Positions 10,395 to 20,940 are shown, counted from the first letter of the stretch. The stretch: 64,000 nt of DNA from Beroe forskalii (GCA_011033025.1 WFMF01000243.1:1-64000), one strand, 5' to 3'. The notes: a model not told the origin generated them from the letters alone. Numbers and translations are program-made.

Positions 10395-10930
10395 TCCCCG
10401 TTGGCCTTTTTGTGTATACAAAAAGGCAAATACTCTTCAGTCTTAAATAGACGGGGGGGGAGACGATTGCAGTTTTTTGGATTGTTACTATGGTGGGGGA
10501 CAGTTATTGAACACCCTCCCCATTAAGACATTTTGAAAATTTTGAAAAGAAATACATATAAAACCAAATAAAATTCACAATTTTTGTTAGAATTTTCAGA
10601 TAACAAACAACAGCTTTGTACTTGATTCCTTAGGAAGACTTGTTAACGATCCAGTTTAGTTTGTAGATTGTAAATATTTCTTTGTATACGAAATGATCAA
10701 AATCATATCAAACCATTCGATTCAAAGTCACCACCTCCCTCTTATTTGAAAGCCCCCCTTTTTACGACATTTTTGAAAAACCTACACAGGGGGACAGTTA
10801 TTACACCACCCCCGTCTATTTAAGACTGAAGAGTAGGAGGGTTGGCAGAGATCGTGGTTTTGGAAAAGTGGGAAATTTAGAAATAGGATATGTGTATATG
10901 AGGTACAGATTTACAATACAACTACTGTAA
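10395..10930 (+). mobile_element. 5' end fragment of the CCCTCTCC-family element, interrupted
   Basis: TTTTTCCCTCCCCGTTGGCC and CCTTTTTGTGTATACAAAAAGG are followed, after an inserted 401-bp element, by AGGAGGGTTGGCAGAGATCG. The uninterrupted version is seen at 51926-51990 (TTTTTCCCTCTCCAACTGCG ... GAGGGTTAGCAGAGAT) and, inverted, at 19320-19396. It is therefore a family member split by a later insertion. Confidence 0.6.
10433..10833. mobile_element. 401-bp TIR element nested in the CCCTCTCC family
   Basis: The left arm CTCTTCAGTCTTAAATAGAC is followed by a G tract. The right arm is the exact inverse, ending GTCTATTTAAGACTGAAGAG, giving a TIR of about 25 bp. TA flanks both ends (10431-10432 and 10834-10835). 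There is no coding capacity. TIR plus TA target site suggest a Tc1/mariner-type MITE. The duplicate spans about 24012-24398, where the right arm has lost a few bases. Confidence 0.75.
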
Positions 10931-11369
10931 TTTCTGGAAAGTGCCCGGATTGCTCCTTTATAATATCAATGGGGTCCTTCCATCCGTCCGTCTGTGCCTT
11001 TCTAACAAAATTTTCAAAATCACGAATTTCTATATTTTGAGGCAGTCGGTTGTCGAAAATATTAATCTCATAGGCTGACTAGGCCCATCCGTGCCATATA
11101 TGCTCAAACTCTCCTAAATTATGATAAATTCCAAGATAAAGGGCTGTTGAAGATTCTGTGTCTTAAATCTTAGGAGTGAGGATTATTGGAGTGAAAAGGC
11201 TTCGGTTCTGTACTTGGGTTTAGTGTCAAACTGCATTATAAGTATTTTGGTCGTTCCCGCGTCCTATGGACGGCTTAATGATGGCAGCCGCATGAACTAA
11301 CCACATGTCCCTTTGATAGTGATTTGACCAAAAGTAGTTTGGAGGGGAAATTGAAAACTTAATTTCTGC
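10931..11369. other. Non-coding remainder of the CCCTCTCC-type element
   Basis: It includes CTGGAAAGTGCCCGGATTGC, comparable to the CTGAAAAGGGCCCGGGA segment of the 51926-52657 element. No protein is recognised. Confidence 0.4.
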
Positions 11370-11940
11370 AAAAAAAGCTTCCCACACCCCCAACGGTAAC
11401 CCAATATTGCCGACAATATTCCCAAAACCTTAACTCATCATAAGCAACTCCATAGCAAAGGAATTTTGGAAAAATTGAAAATCTATTTGTGAAAAAAGGG
11501 GCATGGCCCCCCCGTCCCCTTAGGGTGACCCAATAATTCGGAAAATTATAAAAACTTTTATTCATCATAAGAACTTGATGGAAAAAGGAAATTTTTAAAA
11601 AAATTCGAAATTTTAAATTTTGGGGAAAAAAGGGCGGGGGCCCCCCCACGCTCCTCGGGTGCCCCAAATTTGGACAAAATTTCAAAATTTTTATTCATCA
11701 AAAACAACTAAATTTCGGAATTTTAAAAAAATTAAAGGGAATTTTGCAAAAAAAGGGCGGGGCCCCCCACCCCCCTCAGGGGAACCCAAAAAGGGAAAAA
11801 AATTTTAAAAATTTTTTATTCATCATAAAACCGCGGGGGAAAATTTTTTAATAAAATTCAAAATTTTAAATTTTTTGCGAAAAAAAGGCGGGGCCCCACC
11901 CCCCCTTCGGGGGTTTTCCAAAAATTTCTCATTTTTTTTC
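11370..11940. repeat. About 125-bp minisatellite, 4-5 units
   Basis: Units share TTATTCATCATAA, then AATTTTGNNAAAAATTNGAAA, then a GGGCGTGGCC-like block. The same array in the second block (24930-25470) reads more cleanly. Here the third to fifth units are distorted into homopolymers (for example GGGCGGGGCCCCCC where copy 2 has GGGCGTGGCCCCCAC). The array therefore also serves as a marker of consensus error. Confidence 0.75.
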
Positions 11941-12310
11941 TGTTTTATTAAAAATTTTTTTGAACATGATTGAAAAAAATTTCATTTCCTACTGTACCAA
12001 ATTTTAAAATCTGATAAAGAGTGATATCAACTTATAATATAAACATTCAAGAATATACATTATACATTGCGTGAATAAACGCTGACACAATCTGATGCAA
12101 AGCGTAAACCAATTCAACAAAATAGCGCAAAATCTACGATGAACTGAGTAAAATAACTTTGTGCATACAAACGCACGCGAAAGAATTTTAGAAGAAATGG
12201 CATGTGCCAATGCGTGTTCTCGGTGGTCGCATGCAGCATGCAAATTGGAACATTATTTATACTCTTAGTACCGCGTGTTGTATCTTGATGCTAAGGTTAC
12301 ATCAAGCACG

Positions 12311-12391
12311 GGGGGGAGGGAAATTAAGCGCCTGCATACGACCTTCAGGAACAACAGACAAAAACATCTGTGTCGGCAGGCGCAATTCTTG
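12311..12391 (+). mobile_element. Solo 3' hairpin end of the CCCTCTCC-family element
   Basis: GGGAGGGAAATTAAGCGCC, TGCATACG, a loop of about 40 nt, then GGCAGGCGCAATTCTTG. The stem GCGCCTGC/GCAGGCGC and the terminal AATTCTTG match the hairpin ends at 18402-18481 (inverted) and 52604-52657. No 5' end is found nearby. Confidence 0.6.
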
Positions 12392-13415
12392 TTTTAATTT
12401 GTCCCCTTTCTGAGTTTTTACATTTTGGATCTGTACCAGCACGGTACCCATCATTTGCTCTCAGATCACTTTCATTTATTCAAAGAAATTTTGTTATTTT
12501 GAAACCTCTCTTTTAATAAAGTTTTGATAAATATTCTTCTGGGAGATTTTTGTATGGTTACTAACCAGAATATATTCCATTTTAGAATTCTGATGATATA
12601 TAGTATGAAACGTGTCAATTCTTTCTAAGTGGTCTCTTACTGTGTGGAACATCGCCAGTCTCCTCTGGGTTTAAGAAGTTTTCTAAATATATTGTATTAT
12701 ATACATTGACACTCCTGGCAGCTGGTGTTCCAAACCACTAAAAAAGAAGTGCACATGATGGGAGTGTTGGGTAGAATCCTACAACCATGAACCATATTAG
12801 ATTTATTATTAACTTATTAAGATATTATTATTGAGATATTATCAAGATAATCTTGTGATAAATCATTTCTTTGAACAGATCATTAGGAATGAGGCGGAGA
12901 TGAAGGTCGGTGTCCTTTGTGCTTTAAGAAGTTAAGACAACTTCCATTTACTCATTAAGTATCTACAGCTTCCGTGAATTCAATTCTGAATCATTGCTTA
13001 CCTGTGTCAGACTAAATGGCAGAAGAGCAAGATGTTGAGGATACTGGTTTTACAGTGAGTAACAATATATAAAAAATATGATAAAGGGGTGCCACTGTCC
13101 CAATTGTCCCTACTTCGGAAAAAGTGAATTCATTATTTAGGGGAAATTTTCATTATTATTATTATTTTAGGGGAAAATGATTTTTGATTTGTCTCAATTG
13201 TCCCTTTGTCCTAAGAACCAATCACAAACTCAAAAAGGTTAATTGTGCCAGGGACAATTTGGACAGTGACGTTCCCCCAAATAAGATAACTTCTTGAGTT
13301 TGTGATTGCTTTATTATTCAAGTAGGTATGTATTAAAAGTAATGTTTCTACTTTTCTAGTTAACAATTTTCCAAAAACCAAAAAGGATTTAGTTGCGATG
13401 GTCTGCAGTGGTGTT
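12392..13415. other. No gene recognised
   Basis: AT-rich non-coding sequence. An inverted pair around GTCCCAATTGTCCC (13095) and GGGACAATTTGGACAGTG (13251) suggests a fold-back element covering about 13085-13275. Nothing else is assignable. Confidence 0.4.
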
Positions 13416-13530
13416 AATCTAAATCTTGGCTGTATAATCACATTCGCCGCAATAGCAATGTCCTGTACGGAGCCCCTCAGTTTCGATTCCTTGTTTAACA
13501 TGCTGTACAGCAAGGATCTACACTGAGTTC
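13416..13530 (-). repeat. 115-bp direct repeat, copy a, coding-like on minus strand
   Basis: It matches 13742-13856 with only a handful of transitions. On the minus strand it reads without a stop: SMLNKESKLRGSVQDIAI followed by ANVIIQPRFRLTP. It is preceded on that strand by a TCAGTGTAG acceptor-like sequence. In copy a the frame stays open to about 13211. I do not recognise the protein. It may be an exon duplication or a transposon fragment. Confidence 0.6.
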
Positions 13531-13741
13531 ACCATGGTTAGGCACTTAGACACCCATTTAAGTACTATGACGAAAGTTGGCTTTATACCCTCTGTCTATT
13601 GGAAATGTTTCCTTGCGTTTGACAATTGATGCTCACACATTACTATTTTATTTCCAATTTGATGTTATATAAGCTAGTCTTTATGTGAGAGACGAAGTGG
13701 AAGAACCGACCATCAAGCACAGCTCACCGGACTACGGAATC

Positions 13742-13856
13742 AATCTGAATCTTGGCTGTATAATCACATTCGTCGCAATAGCAATGTCCTGTATGGAGCC
13801 CCTCAGTTTCGATTCCTTGTTTAACATGCCGTACAGCAAGGATCTACACTGAGTTC
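13742..13856 (-). repeat. 115-bp direct repeat, copy b
   Basis: The minus-strand reading differs from copy a by Ser to Gly, Val to Ile and Ala to Thr, plus one silent change in the part compared. It then runs into TAG just before a GGTGAG donor-like sequence. The acceptor-like TCAGTGTAG is retained. Noisier versions of both copies occur in the second large block (about 27060-27180 and 27390-27510). Confidence 0.6.
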
Positions 13857-16438
13857 TTACTTAACTGTAAAACCCATGATACCAAAAGAATGTGGCAATT
13901 AAAACAGCTGCAATGTCACTTCAAAATATACAACATTCACATAACTAATGCTTTGAAAAAGTGCCATTGTGACAGTTTCAACCATCATGTTCTATCTCGT
14001 ATCATGGTTTAACTGTAAAGAACACCTTAATACTTTAATACCACCACAGACCATCTGAACCAAATCCTTTTTGGTTTTTAGAAATAACATCACCCTTTGT
14101 CTGTGCTCAGATATATTAAAAAGTGAAATTTGGCATCAAATCGTTTGTATGAAATTTGCGTTACCTAAAATCACTGATGACGTCACAATTACAAGGAAAA
14201 CGGAAAAAAATGTCATAAAATTGATTAGATAAGCTATCTGAGAGTTGAGACTGAATCTATTATACAACAACCTACTGTCTGCTATTATGTGAAATACAAC
14301 ATACAATATTCACAGCAATTGGCAATGTCAAGGCACAAGTACTGTGCACTCTACACAGTGACGTATGTTTACTTGCAACACCGTACTAGGGAGAGTGAGA
14401 GTTCCCGCTCAAACCATTGTACGATGCTTGTCAATACGTCACTGCATACTGAAACTCTGCTACTCAGTGACTCTGTGTCTTGACCTTGTCAATAACTAGG
14501 GAAAATTCTGCCTTTCAGTTGGTCTTGATATGTTGGTAAATTGAATAAGAATAAGAGTAGTGATTTATATTTATCATTAATTTCAATAGAAATGTAACAG
14601 TATCCTTCGTTAAATCAATCAGGCTTTCGATAAGACACATAATTATATCATAGTTCAACTCATTCAGGCTTTCGTTTAGACACATACTTATATCATTGTT
14701 TCATTCTTCCTCGAATAATGCGATATTTGTCAAAATTAGAATGGTACCTACCTTTTCTTCCAGGGGTTGGGGGGGGGCTGCAGCCCCCTAGCTCCCCTTG
14801 TCTACAGGCCTGTCGACCTTGGGCCCTTTGGGCCCATCAGGCTTGCAAACCACCGGGGGGGGCTTGCCAGCCCCTTCATACAATGGAATCTCTAGAGTAT
14901 TTAAAATTGTAGTTGCTGCAACTTTTGTAAAAAATAACCATGTCACTAGATAACACATAGTAAAATAGTACATGCATTTGCCAGATATGTGTTTTGAAGC
15001 TTATTTCCACTGCTTCTATTGAAATGCACTTGGTTGTCATTGAGCCAAACTAACTGCATGGAAGACACTGTAACAGATTGAAATGACCCATTAGTCCTCA
15101 TACTTATTTGTTGGGGTATGAAGCCCAAAAACAACAAGCCCTGCCCTACTTTTCCAATTCTTGGGCTAAATTTTTGTTTTTGTTTTTCGGGCTTCATCAT
15201 ACCTTTGTTGATATAACATACATACAGGGCTCCAACAAAGAAATTTTCATTTTTTCTGTTTAATACTGGTGAACACTTTTACCAACAGTGTTATTAGGCT
15301 TCTTGGATACTGCCAAGTGCCAGTAATTGTAGCTCTAAGGTAGGGCTCTGTCAAATGGGGTTTCAATCTGGGTAGGTTGTACCTAACTACTTAGGAATAA
15401 TCTTATCAAGGACATTGGACAACTTCAGATAATGATTTCAGGACTTAAGAAGTAATCTTCTATTTGCTTTGGATAACCTGGATGAAGATGCTGTATGCTT
15501 TTTCTTTTGTTGTTGGTGTTGTGGTTAAGTACCTAATGCTATTACTAGAGTAGCAGATGGTAGTTGAGTATGCAACTTATGTACACGAATTTGTCCGAGA
15601 CAAGAATTTTTGTTATGCAATTCTGAGCAAGAATCATCTAGATACACAATTTTAAATCGTATAATTATGAACCTTGCAGGGCCCATTTTCTAATTTGCCC
15701 TCAAGTGTGTAGGGTTGAAATTCAAGAAGGTCGTAGAGACTTCATCTTAATCGTAATTGCCATGTTTTCATATACCATAGCTTCCGAACTGCCATCTGTT
15801 TGAGAGGGCGCCATCTCATGCCCTCTTTTCGCCCTCCTTTTTGGGTCTTGATCTCCGAGCCCTCCTTTTTCCCTCTTTTTGGCCCAATTTGCACTCCTTT
15901 CCACCCTTCTCAAAATACGCCTAAGATTCATGACCTTATTTATAGGACTTTGTGGGCGGTTTTCCAATATAGCAATATAAAATTAAAAAAAGCAAAAAAA
16001 GTCGACCGTATATTTCGGAAATAGGTACACCTAATAAACACAATCTCGGATTGATTTTGTAAATCTCCCTTATAAAGTTATAAGCACTATCTCGGATTGC
16101 ATTTTTGAGGTGGTCTCCAAAAAATCGCCACCTTTTAGTAATACACCTTAGAATATAGGCCAATGAGGTATCTCATAGCAGTTTGATGAAAATAGCTAAA
16201 AAACCCCATTTTTGGCAATTTCAGGGGGCCAAACCTATAAAAGAGGTCAAAATATGCCTAAGGTGAGTCATAATTTTCACATACATGTACATGACAATTA
16301 ATTGTGCTTTCTATTGGAGAAAGAAGTTCAGAAACACGTTGTGCTAATTAACTAATTATTAAAGCCTCACATGTATGAAATATCGGTAGTATCTAAACAT
16401 CTAATGACCCTAATATAAGCATAATAAACTAATAAATA
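13857..16438. other. Non-coding, with scattered palindromes
   Basis: The CCACCACAGACCATCTGAAC...TTTTTGGTTTTTAG segment at 14041-14081 is an inverted copy of 13372-13412, so the direct repeats may lie inside a TIR element of about 710 bp. A G/C-rich palindromic patch (GGGGGCTGCAGCCCCC and GGGCCCTTTGGGCCC) lies at 14770-14835. No exon or protein is recognised in the rest. Confidence 0.4.
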
Positions 16439-18031
16439 TGTCCAATTCCACGACGATGTTTACCACAGGTCAAAAATTCAAGATGGACCTAAGGTGATGA
16501 AATTTTGTGTTTAGTTAGAAGAGATCTGTAACTTTCAGGAACAAAAAACCGTTTGTGAATAGTCCTCATCAGTTTTACGTGAGATTCAGTCAAACTTTGC
16601 TACAAATGTGCATTAATAACAGTCAATTTTGAGACTTTTTCGACCATATAATATCTTGACAAATGTGCAACTTGATGTGCTGCAAAACATTTGCGCATAT
16701 TGTTTGGAACCCTAACAGCATTGTCGTGGTGTATTGGCTCTTAAGTACTTCAAATGAAGGAGATATTTCATTTTTAGTCTGTAGCTCAAACGTTGTGAAT
16801 TACGTAACGGTATAGTACTAAAGTTTTATTACTCCTGGACTATCAAGTCCTTTGTCTTGAAATTTTCATTTCAGGAGTTTAGTGGGTATATCTTGACACT
16901 GAGACAATTCGTTGCTCTATTTTTACCCCTGAATGAGATAAAGCTGATGTGAATTACGTAACGTTACGTAATTCACAAATTTCAAAGTATGCCATTTAAT
17001 TTCAAAATGCCTCTATTCTGCAGCTATTAATATAAAATTGATTGGGATACGCTTCAAGTAACCAAAACTATCAATTTTGTATACATACTGTCATTCGTTG
17101 TCTAAGGCTGTCCAATTTAGCGGTTTTCAAAGATGCATCAGGGACAAGAAAGTCAACAAAACGATCGTTTTTACAGTTATCCATATCAATAACATGTCAT
17201 TTTGAGACTTGAATGTATTTCAAACAATAAAAAGAGTTTGGCAGCGTTATGAGGTTATTATGAACAAAAATGACCAAAATCAGTTGTGAATTACGTAACA
17301 AATAATGTGAATTACGTAACGAAATGTTTCAAATTCATGATTTTTCAATACTTAGCACTCTAAATAATGAAAATCAGTGGCCTTTCACTAATCACAGTCG
17401 ATATTTAATGAAAGTATGAAGAATTCGCCCCTTATAGGTTGTGATTGATGATTTCTGGTAATTCACATTTTTGAAGCATGATAATTCAATTTTAAATAAA
17501 TAAATCTGTGATTCAAGCAATGCCTATGACTTATCTTCATTTGATGACAATCTGAAAACCAAAATGACACAATAAAGTGAAGCAAAATTACAATTGTGAC
17601 GTAATGAATGTGTCTCGTGAATTACGTAACACAAAATTGTGAATTACGTAACAGGAGAAAAGTGCTTGGTACAGATCCAAAATAGGAACTAGTAAATAAG
17701 TGGTTATTTTTCTGAACATTTACCCCCCTAAGAGCTATGACTGGCACAATCAAAAGAGCACTGCATTTCTGTTTGAGCTGAAATACCCTATCAGATTTTC
17801 TTAGTGTGAAAGTATGATTTTAGCCCTGTGAATTACGTAACGCTTTTTAAAACACTCTCACAAGAAACCCTTTTGATCTCTAGAAATAATATTTCTATAG
17901 GATGTAGATAACTTCCTGAAGTATTGGATGAGCCAAAAAATGGGGTTCCTTGATGATAATTGTTGTAACTGTTGAGCAATTTTTGTCAAATATTAGACGT
18001 TTTTGTGAATTACGTAACGTGGAATTGGACA
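16439..18031. mobile_element. 1593-bp TIR element with GTGAATTACGTAAC subrepeats
   Basis: The ends TGTCCAATTCCACG and CGTGGAATTGGACA are perfect inverses. The matching position in the second block (near 30025) is an uninterrupted CTAATAAATATACTTG, which is the empty site. Comparing the two gives a TA (or ATAT) target duplication. Inside, GTGAATTACGTAAC occurs at least eight times, including a head-to-head pair near 16950-16978, spread along the whole length and ending next to the right TIR. There is no ORF of note, so the element is non-autonomous. Such dispersed motifs often act as transposase-binding sites, but that is inference. Confidence 0.85.
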
Positions 18032-18401
18032 TATACTTGCCGCCTAAGATGAAGTGGCAACCATTTTCATGTCTCTATAAACATTAATTCTGCTTTCTGT
18101 CATTTCAACGCCTAAGATATCAAGCTCCAAAAGTTTAGTCTTACCATAAATAGTATCTAAGTAATCAAAATGTGGTAGGATATTAAGTGCATCAGCAATT
18201 TACATTTTCTTATTTTTTAAAGGTACTAAAATGGCATTTTAGTACAGACACACATTGAAGCAATGTACAGAGGAAGCATTTAAAACTTCCAAAAATGCTT
18301 CCTCTGTGCATTGCTCCAATGCGTGTCTGTATTTTTTTCTTGATGTAATCTGCATGTAAGTCAAATTTGAGTGAATTATAAACACGTCTTATCAATCCTA
18401 A
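18032..18401. other. Short block-specific sequence with inverted repeat
   Basis: ACACATTGAAGCAATGTACAGAGGAAGCATTT (18249-18280) is followed by an inverted version at 18292-18330, forming a hairpin of about 80 bp. The rest is unremarkable. Present in both large blocks. Confidence 0.5.
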
Positions 18402-19036
18402 CAAGAATTGCGCCTGCAGGTGCTTTTCAATTTCTTGGTTTCCGTTGTTCCCGTATGCAGGCGCTTAATTTCCCTCTCCCATGTGCTTGATTTAGCGCGC
18501 GCATGCACGTGGGCGAATGATCGGTCCGGATGCACGTGGCAAAATCTACGCGCGCGCAATCACCACAATTCGTACAACCCTTTGAAGATTCGTTTGTTGC
18601 GCGCCGTTCCCAGTTTCATAACCAAGGGGTTCATTTTTGTTACGCGTTACATTTTCTTTGCTGTTGATATCAAGCCGTTGCACCTTATTGTTGCATCCCG
18701 ACTCCTTTTGCATGAATTCAAGAGGTCAATAAACATGAAAATAGAAATAATGGGCCGCTACCGGAATGAAATAGATTGCAGATTTGTATATTATTACGGG
18801 GAAAACTTCTACTCAATTGGACCGATCATCATGATCCATCGTCGCAGTCAAATCTAAAATCATATGAATCCATTGTCAGCTTATAGATGCTCAAGCTGAA
18901 AAAAAAATAAATGTTTCAAGCTCAAATCAAAACCGTGAAAATCGATAAATATTTTGAATTCATTATTTTAGCGTGAAAAGATTAGATGAAATCGATCTGG
19001 CAAGTTTTTGAAAAAGGGTAAATGTTAAGGTTAGAA

Positions 19037-19117
19037 TTACCGGACCTGAGCATTGAACCCAAATTCCTGTCAGCTAACAGAAGTTTACAGTTTCACTCGA
19101 TGCCACTACACCAAAAA
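19037..19117 (-). repeat. tRNA-like (SINE-type) segment
   Basis: On the minus strand, GGTGTAGTGGCATCGAG resembles a pol III A box. About 35 nt later GGGTTCAATGCTC resembles a B box (GGTTCRANNCC). Spacing fits a tRNA-derived promoter. Acceptor-stem pairing is not evident, so this is a SINE-type relic inside the 995-bp insertion rather than a functional tRNA gene. Confidence 0.4.
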
Positions 19118-19179
19118 CTCCAAAATACCCCGACTTGACTGATATTGTAAAGGAGCAGTTGCATGATTTCTTACGCCAT

Positions 19180-19262
19180 TTGTGGAAATTTCTCCCCCAT
19201 ATTTAGAGATTTCTCCCCCATTTTTAGAGATTTCTCCCCCATATTTAGAGATTTCTCCCCAC
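19180..19262 (+). repeat. Four 20-bp units ATTTAGAGATTTCTCCCCC
   Basis: The unit repeats with minor changes. The inverse GAGGGAGATGTCCACAATTTT repeats at 52054-52128 and a worn copy at 33124-33165 show the same internal repeat in related elements. Confidence 0.75.
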
Positions 19263-19396
19263 CCGGGCACTTTTCAGAATTAACAGTACGGATAAAGGTA
19301 GTATACACAAATTCTCCCACAATCCTCCAAACCACGATCTCTGCTAACCCTCTCATTTGCCTTTTTGTAAAACAAAAACGCAATTGGAGAGGGAAA

Positions 19397-20160
19397 AAAT
19401 TTATAGATTTGCATTCTTCAACAAAGTAATTTTCAGAGATGTTTATAATTAACCCCAAACTTAGGGCAAATCAGAACATAGGCCCCTCAGAGTTAAAAAT
19501 ACGAACTTCTCAATTGTACCTGACTACAATTCTCTCGTATCAGTTATAGGTATCGTTTAAACTTCAATTTCGAGCGTACCTTGGTGATTCTTCCTCAGAA
19601 TTGCATAACAAAGGACCCTGCATCGTGGACATACTAGTGCATAGTGCACACTCAACTGACCTCTGCTACTAGAGTATTTTACTTTTTTCAAAAGAAACTT
19701 TTTGGTGTTCCCATATTACAGCATGTCTTGTGAACAAGTTCCAAGCACTTATTATGAACGATGTTATTAAGTTTTCTGCTAAGCACTGTGATGTTCTTGC
19801 AAACGTGGTAAATTCTACCAAATCTTTTAAGTTGTTCCTTGCTCATATCAGAATACTCAAAGACTCAAGGTGAACGGCACCTTTCTCTTTGTTGAAAAGT
19901 TGAAAGTTTTCAGGACTTGTCGTTCACCTAAACACAGCACAATACATTGAATCTATTTGAATGCTGGAATCGAGTAAAGTTTAAAAATGTGCTTTTACTT
20001 TTACTGCTAGTGGTTTAAAATATTAAATGTCCCTTTACCGAGAAATGCCTATTTGTAAAGATTCAATATGGTAGATAATAATATTGTTATACTACACTTT
20101 GAGCATTTGGCTGATAAGTTGCTTACTGCTATGAAAGCAACAGTTAACTTCCCCTCTCAG
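19397..20160. other. No feature recognised
   Basis: Non-repetitive AT-rich sequence shared by both large blocks. It would be intronic if the 20161 exon is real. Confidence 0.4.
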
Positions 20161-20266
20161 GATGTGAGGGAGGACCTCACCTTTCCCTGGTCGGACTACA
20201 CGCTTCCTGATGACTACGGACCAATCATAAAGCGGCAGAACCCTATTGGTGCTTCTTCAAAATCCA
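20161..20266 (+). CDS. Candidate exon, unrecognised protein
   Basis: A pyrimidine-rich acceptor AACTTCCCCTCTCAG precedes 106 bases of open, codon-like sequence, and GTGAGT follows immediately. Entry phase 0 and exit phase 1 fit the frame that reads LTFPWSDYTLPDDYGPII then KRQNPIGASS. The frame is also open upstream to an ATG at 20068, so a small ORF is an alternative. The second block has the same segment at 31139-31240 with the same splice borders but a 3-nt and a 1-nt loss, the latter shifting frame. Exit phase 1 would suit the exon at 42084 but not the nearer one at 38843, so a link to the AMPK gene is unproven. Confidence 0.35.
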
Positions 20267-20347
20267 GTGAGTCTCAGCTTTAACTGAATATCTGAGAGTG
20301 CAGTTGGGGATTTGGACAATTATTAGATTTCTAAAATTATATCTTAC

Positions 20348-20940
20348 TAGCAGGCCCGTTGGGCCTGCAAATATACAGCTCACTCGGCGCTGCTATGCAG
20401 CAGCTTGTTCGCAAATTTCAAATCAACTAAATACTTTTTACCGCATCAAAAAATTCCGTTCAAAAGTTACGGGGAGCAACGTATTCAAAAACAGCATTAA
20501 ACAGAAATGAATGTGCGCGCAATATGTAACCATGGCAACGCGCCCAATTATTCCCAAACTGCACGCACCCTAAAATGTGTCCACAAAAGGACTAAAAACG
20601 TAACAGTCCACAAAAGGACGAAAAATGAATTTACAGAGGTTGCGAAATTATATTAGAGACTAGCAGGCCCGTTGGGCCTGCAAATAAACAGCTCACTTGG
20701 CACTGCTAAGCAGCACCTCGTTTCCAAATTTCGAACCCTACAATTCAAATCGACTAAATACTTTTCACCACATCAAAAAATTCCAATCACAGCAAAAGTT
20801 ATGAAGCTCCGAAATCAAAACAGGATTAAACAGAAATGAACGCGTGCAGTTAATCTGCACTTGCATTTTCCCTCATTGTGCGCGCGTTGCCATGGGGCAT
20901 GACGTAAAAAACAGAATTTGCAACTTTATAAGTGCCATAC
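20348..20940. repeat. Two divergent copies of a GCAGGCCCGTTGGGCCTGC element
   Basis: TAGCAGGCCCGTTGGGCCTG starts related segments at 20348 and 20660. Each is followed by CAGCTCACT, TCAAATC(AA/G)ACTAAATACTTTT and CATCAAAAAATTCC. The opening is a hairpin (GCAGGCCC/GGGCCTGC). About 310 bp apart, they form a small tandem pair of an unidentified repeat. Only the first copy and the start of the second are in the second large block. Confidence 0.65.

Larger units (their letters stand above)
18402..19396 (-). mobile_element. 995-bp hairpin-ended insertion (Helentron-like candidate)
   Basis: The second block lacks this segment: near 30382 it reads CCTAAAAATTTATAG. In element orientation (minus strand) it begins TTTCCCTCTCCAATTGCG and ends with the stem GCGCCTGC...GCAGGCGC followed by AATTCTTG, set between T and T without an obvious target duplication. 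The 5' CAATTGCG and 3' GCGCAATT form short, asymmetric terminal inverted repeats. A 3' hairpin plus T-T insertion resembles Helentron/Helitron2 ends, but no Rep-helicase is present and the assignment is tentative. A second copy is at 51926-52657. Confidence 0.7.
7486..20698 (+). repeat. Large duplicated block, copy 1 (about 13.2 kb)
   Basis: This block matches 21107-31658 in order and orientation along its length. It starts near AATGTGCC and ends just after GCAGGCCCGTTGGGCCTGC and CTCACTT. Copy 1 carries two large insertions absent from copy 2 (16439-18031 and 18402-19396). Otherwise the copies differ by scattered small indels and substitutions, many of them homopolymer length changes. It is either a tandem segmental duplication or two haplotypes placed in series. 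Confidence 0.9.

Noticed and set aside
18408-18857. 149-codon open frame as a gene
   Set aside because: It lies inside the 995-bp transposable element, begins within its terminal hairpin and shows no recognisable protein motif.
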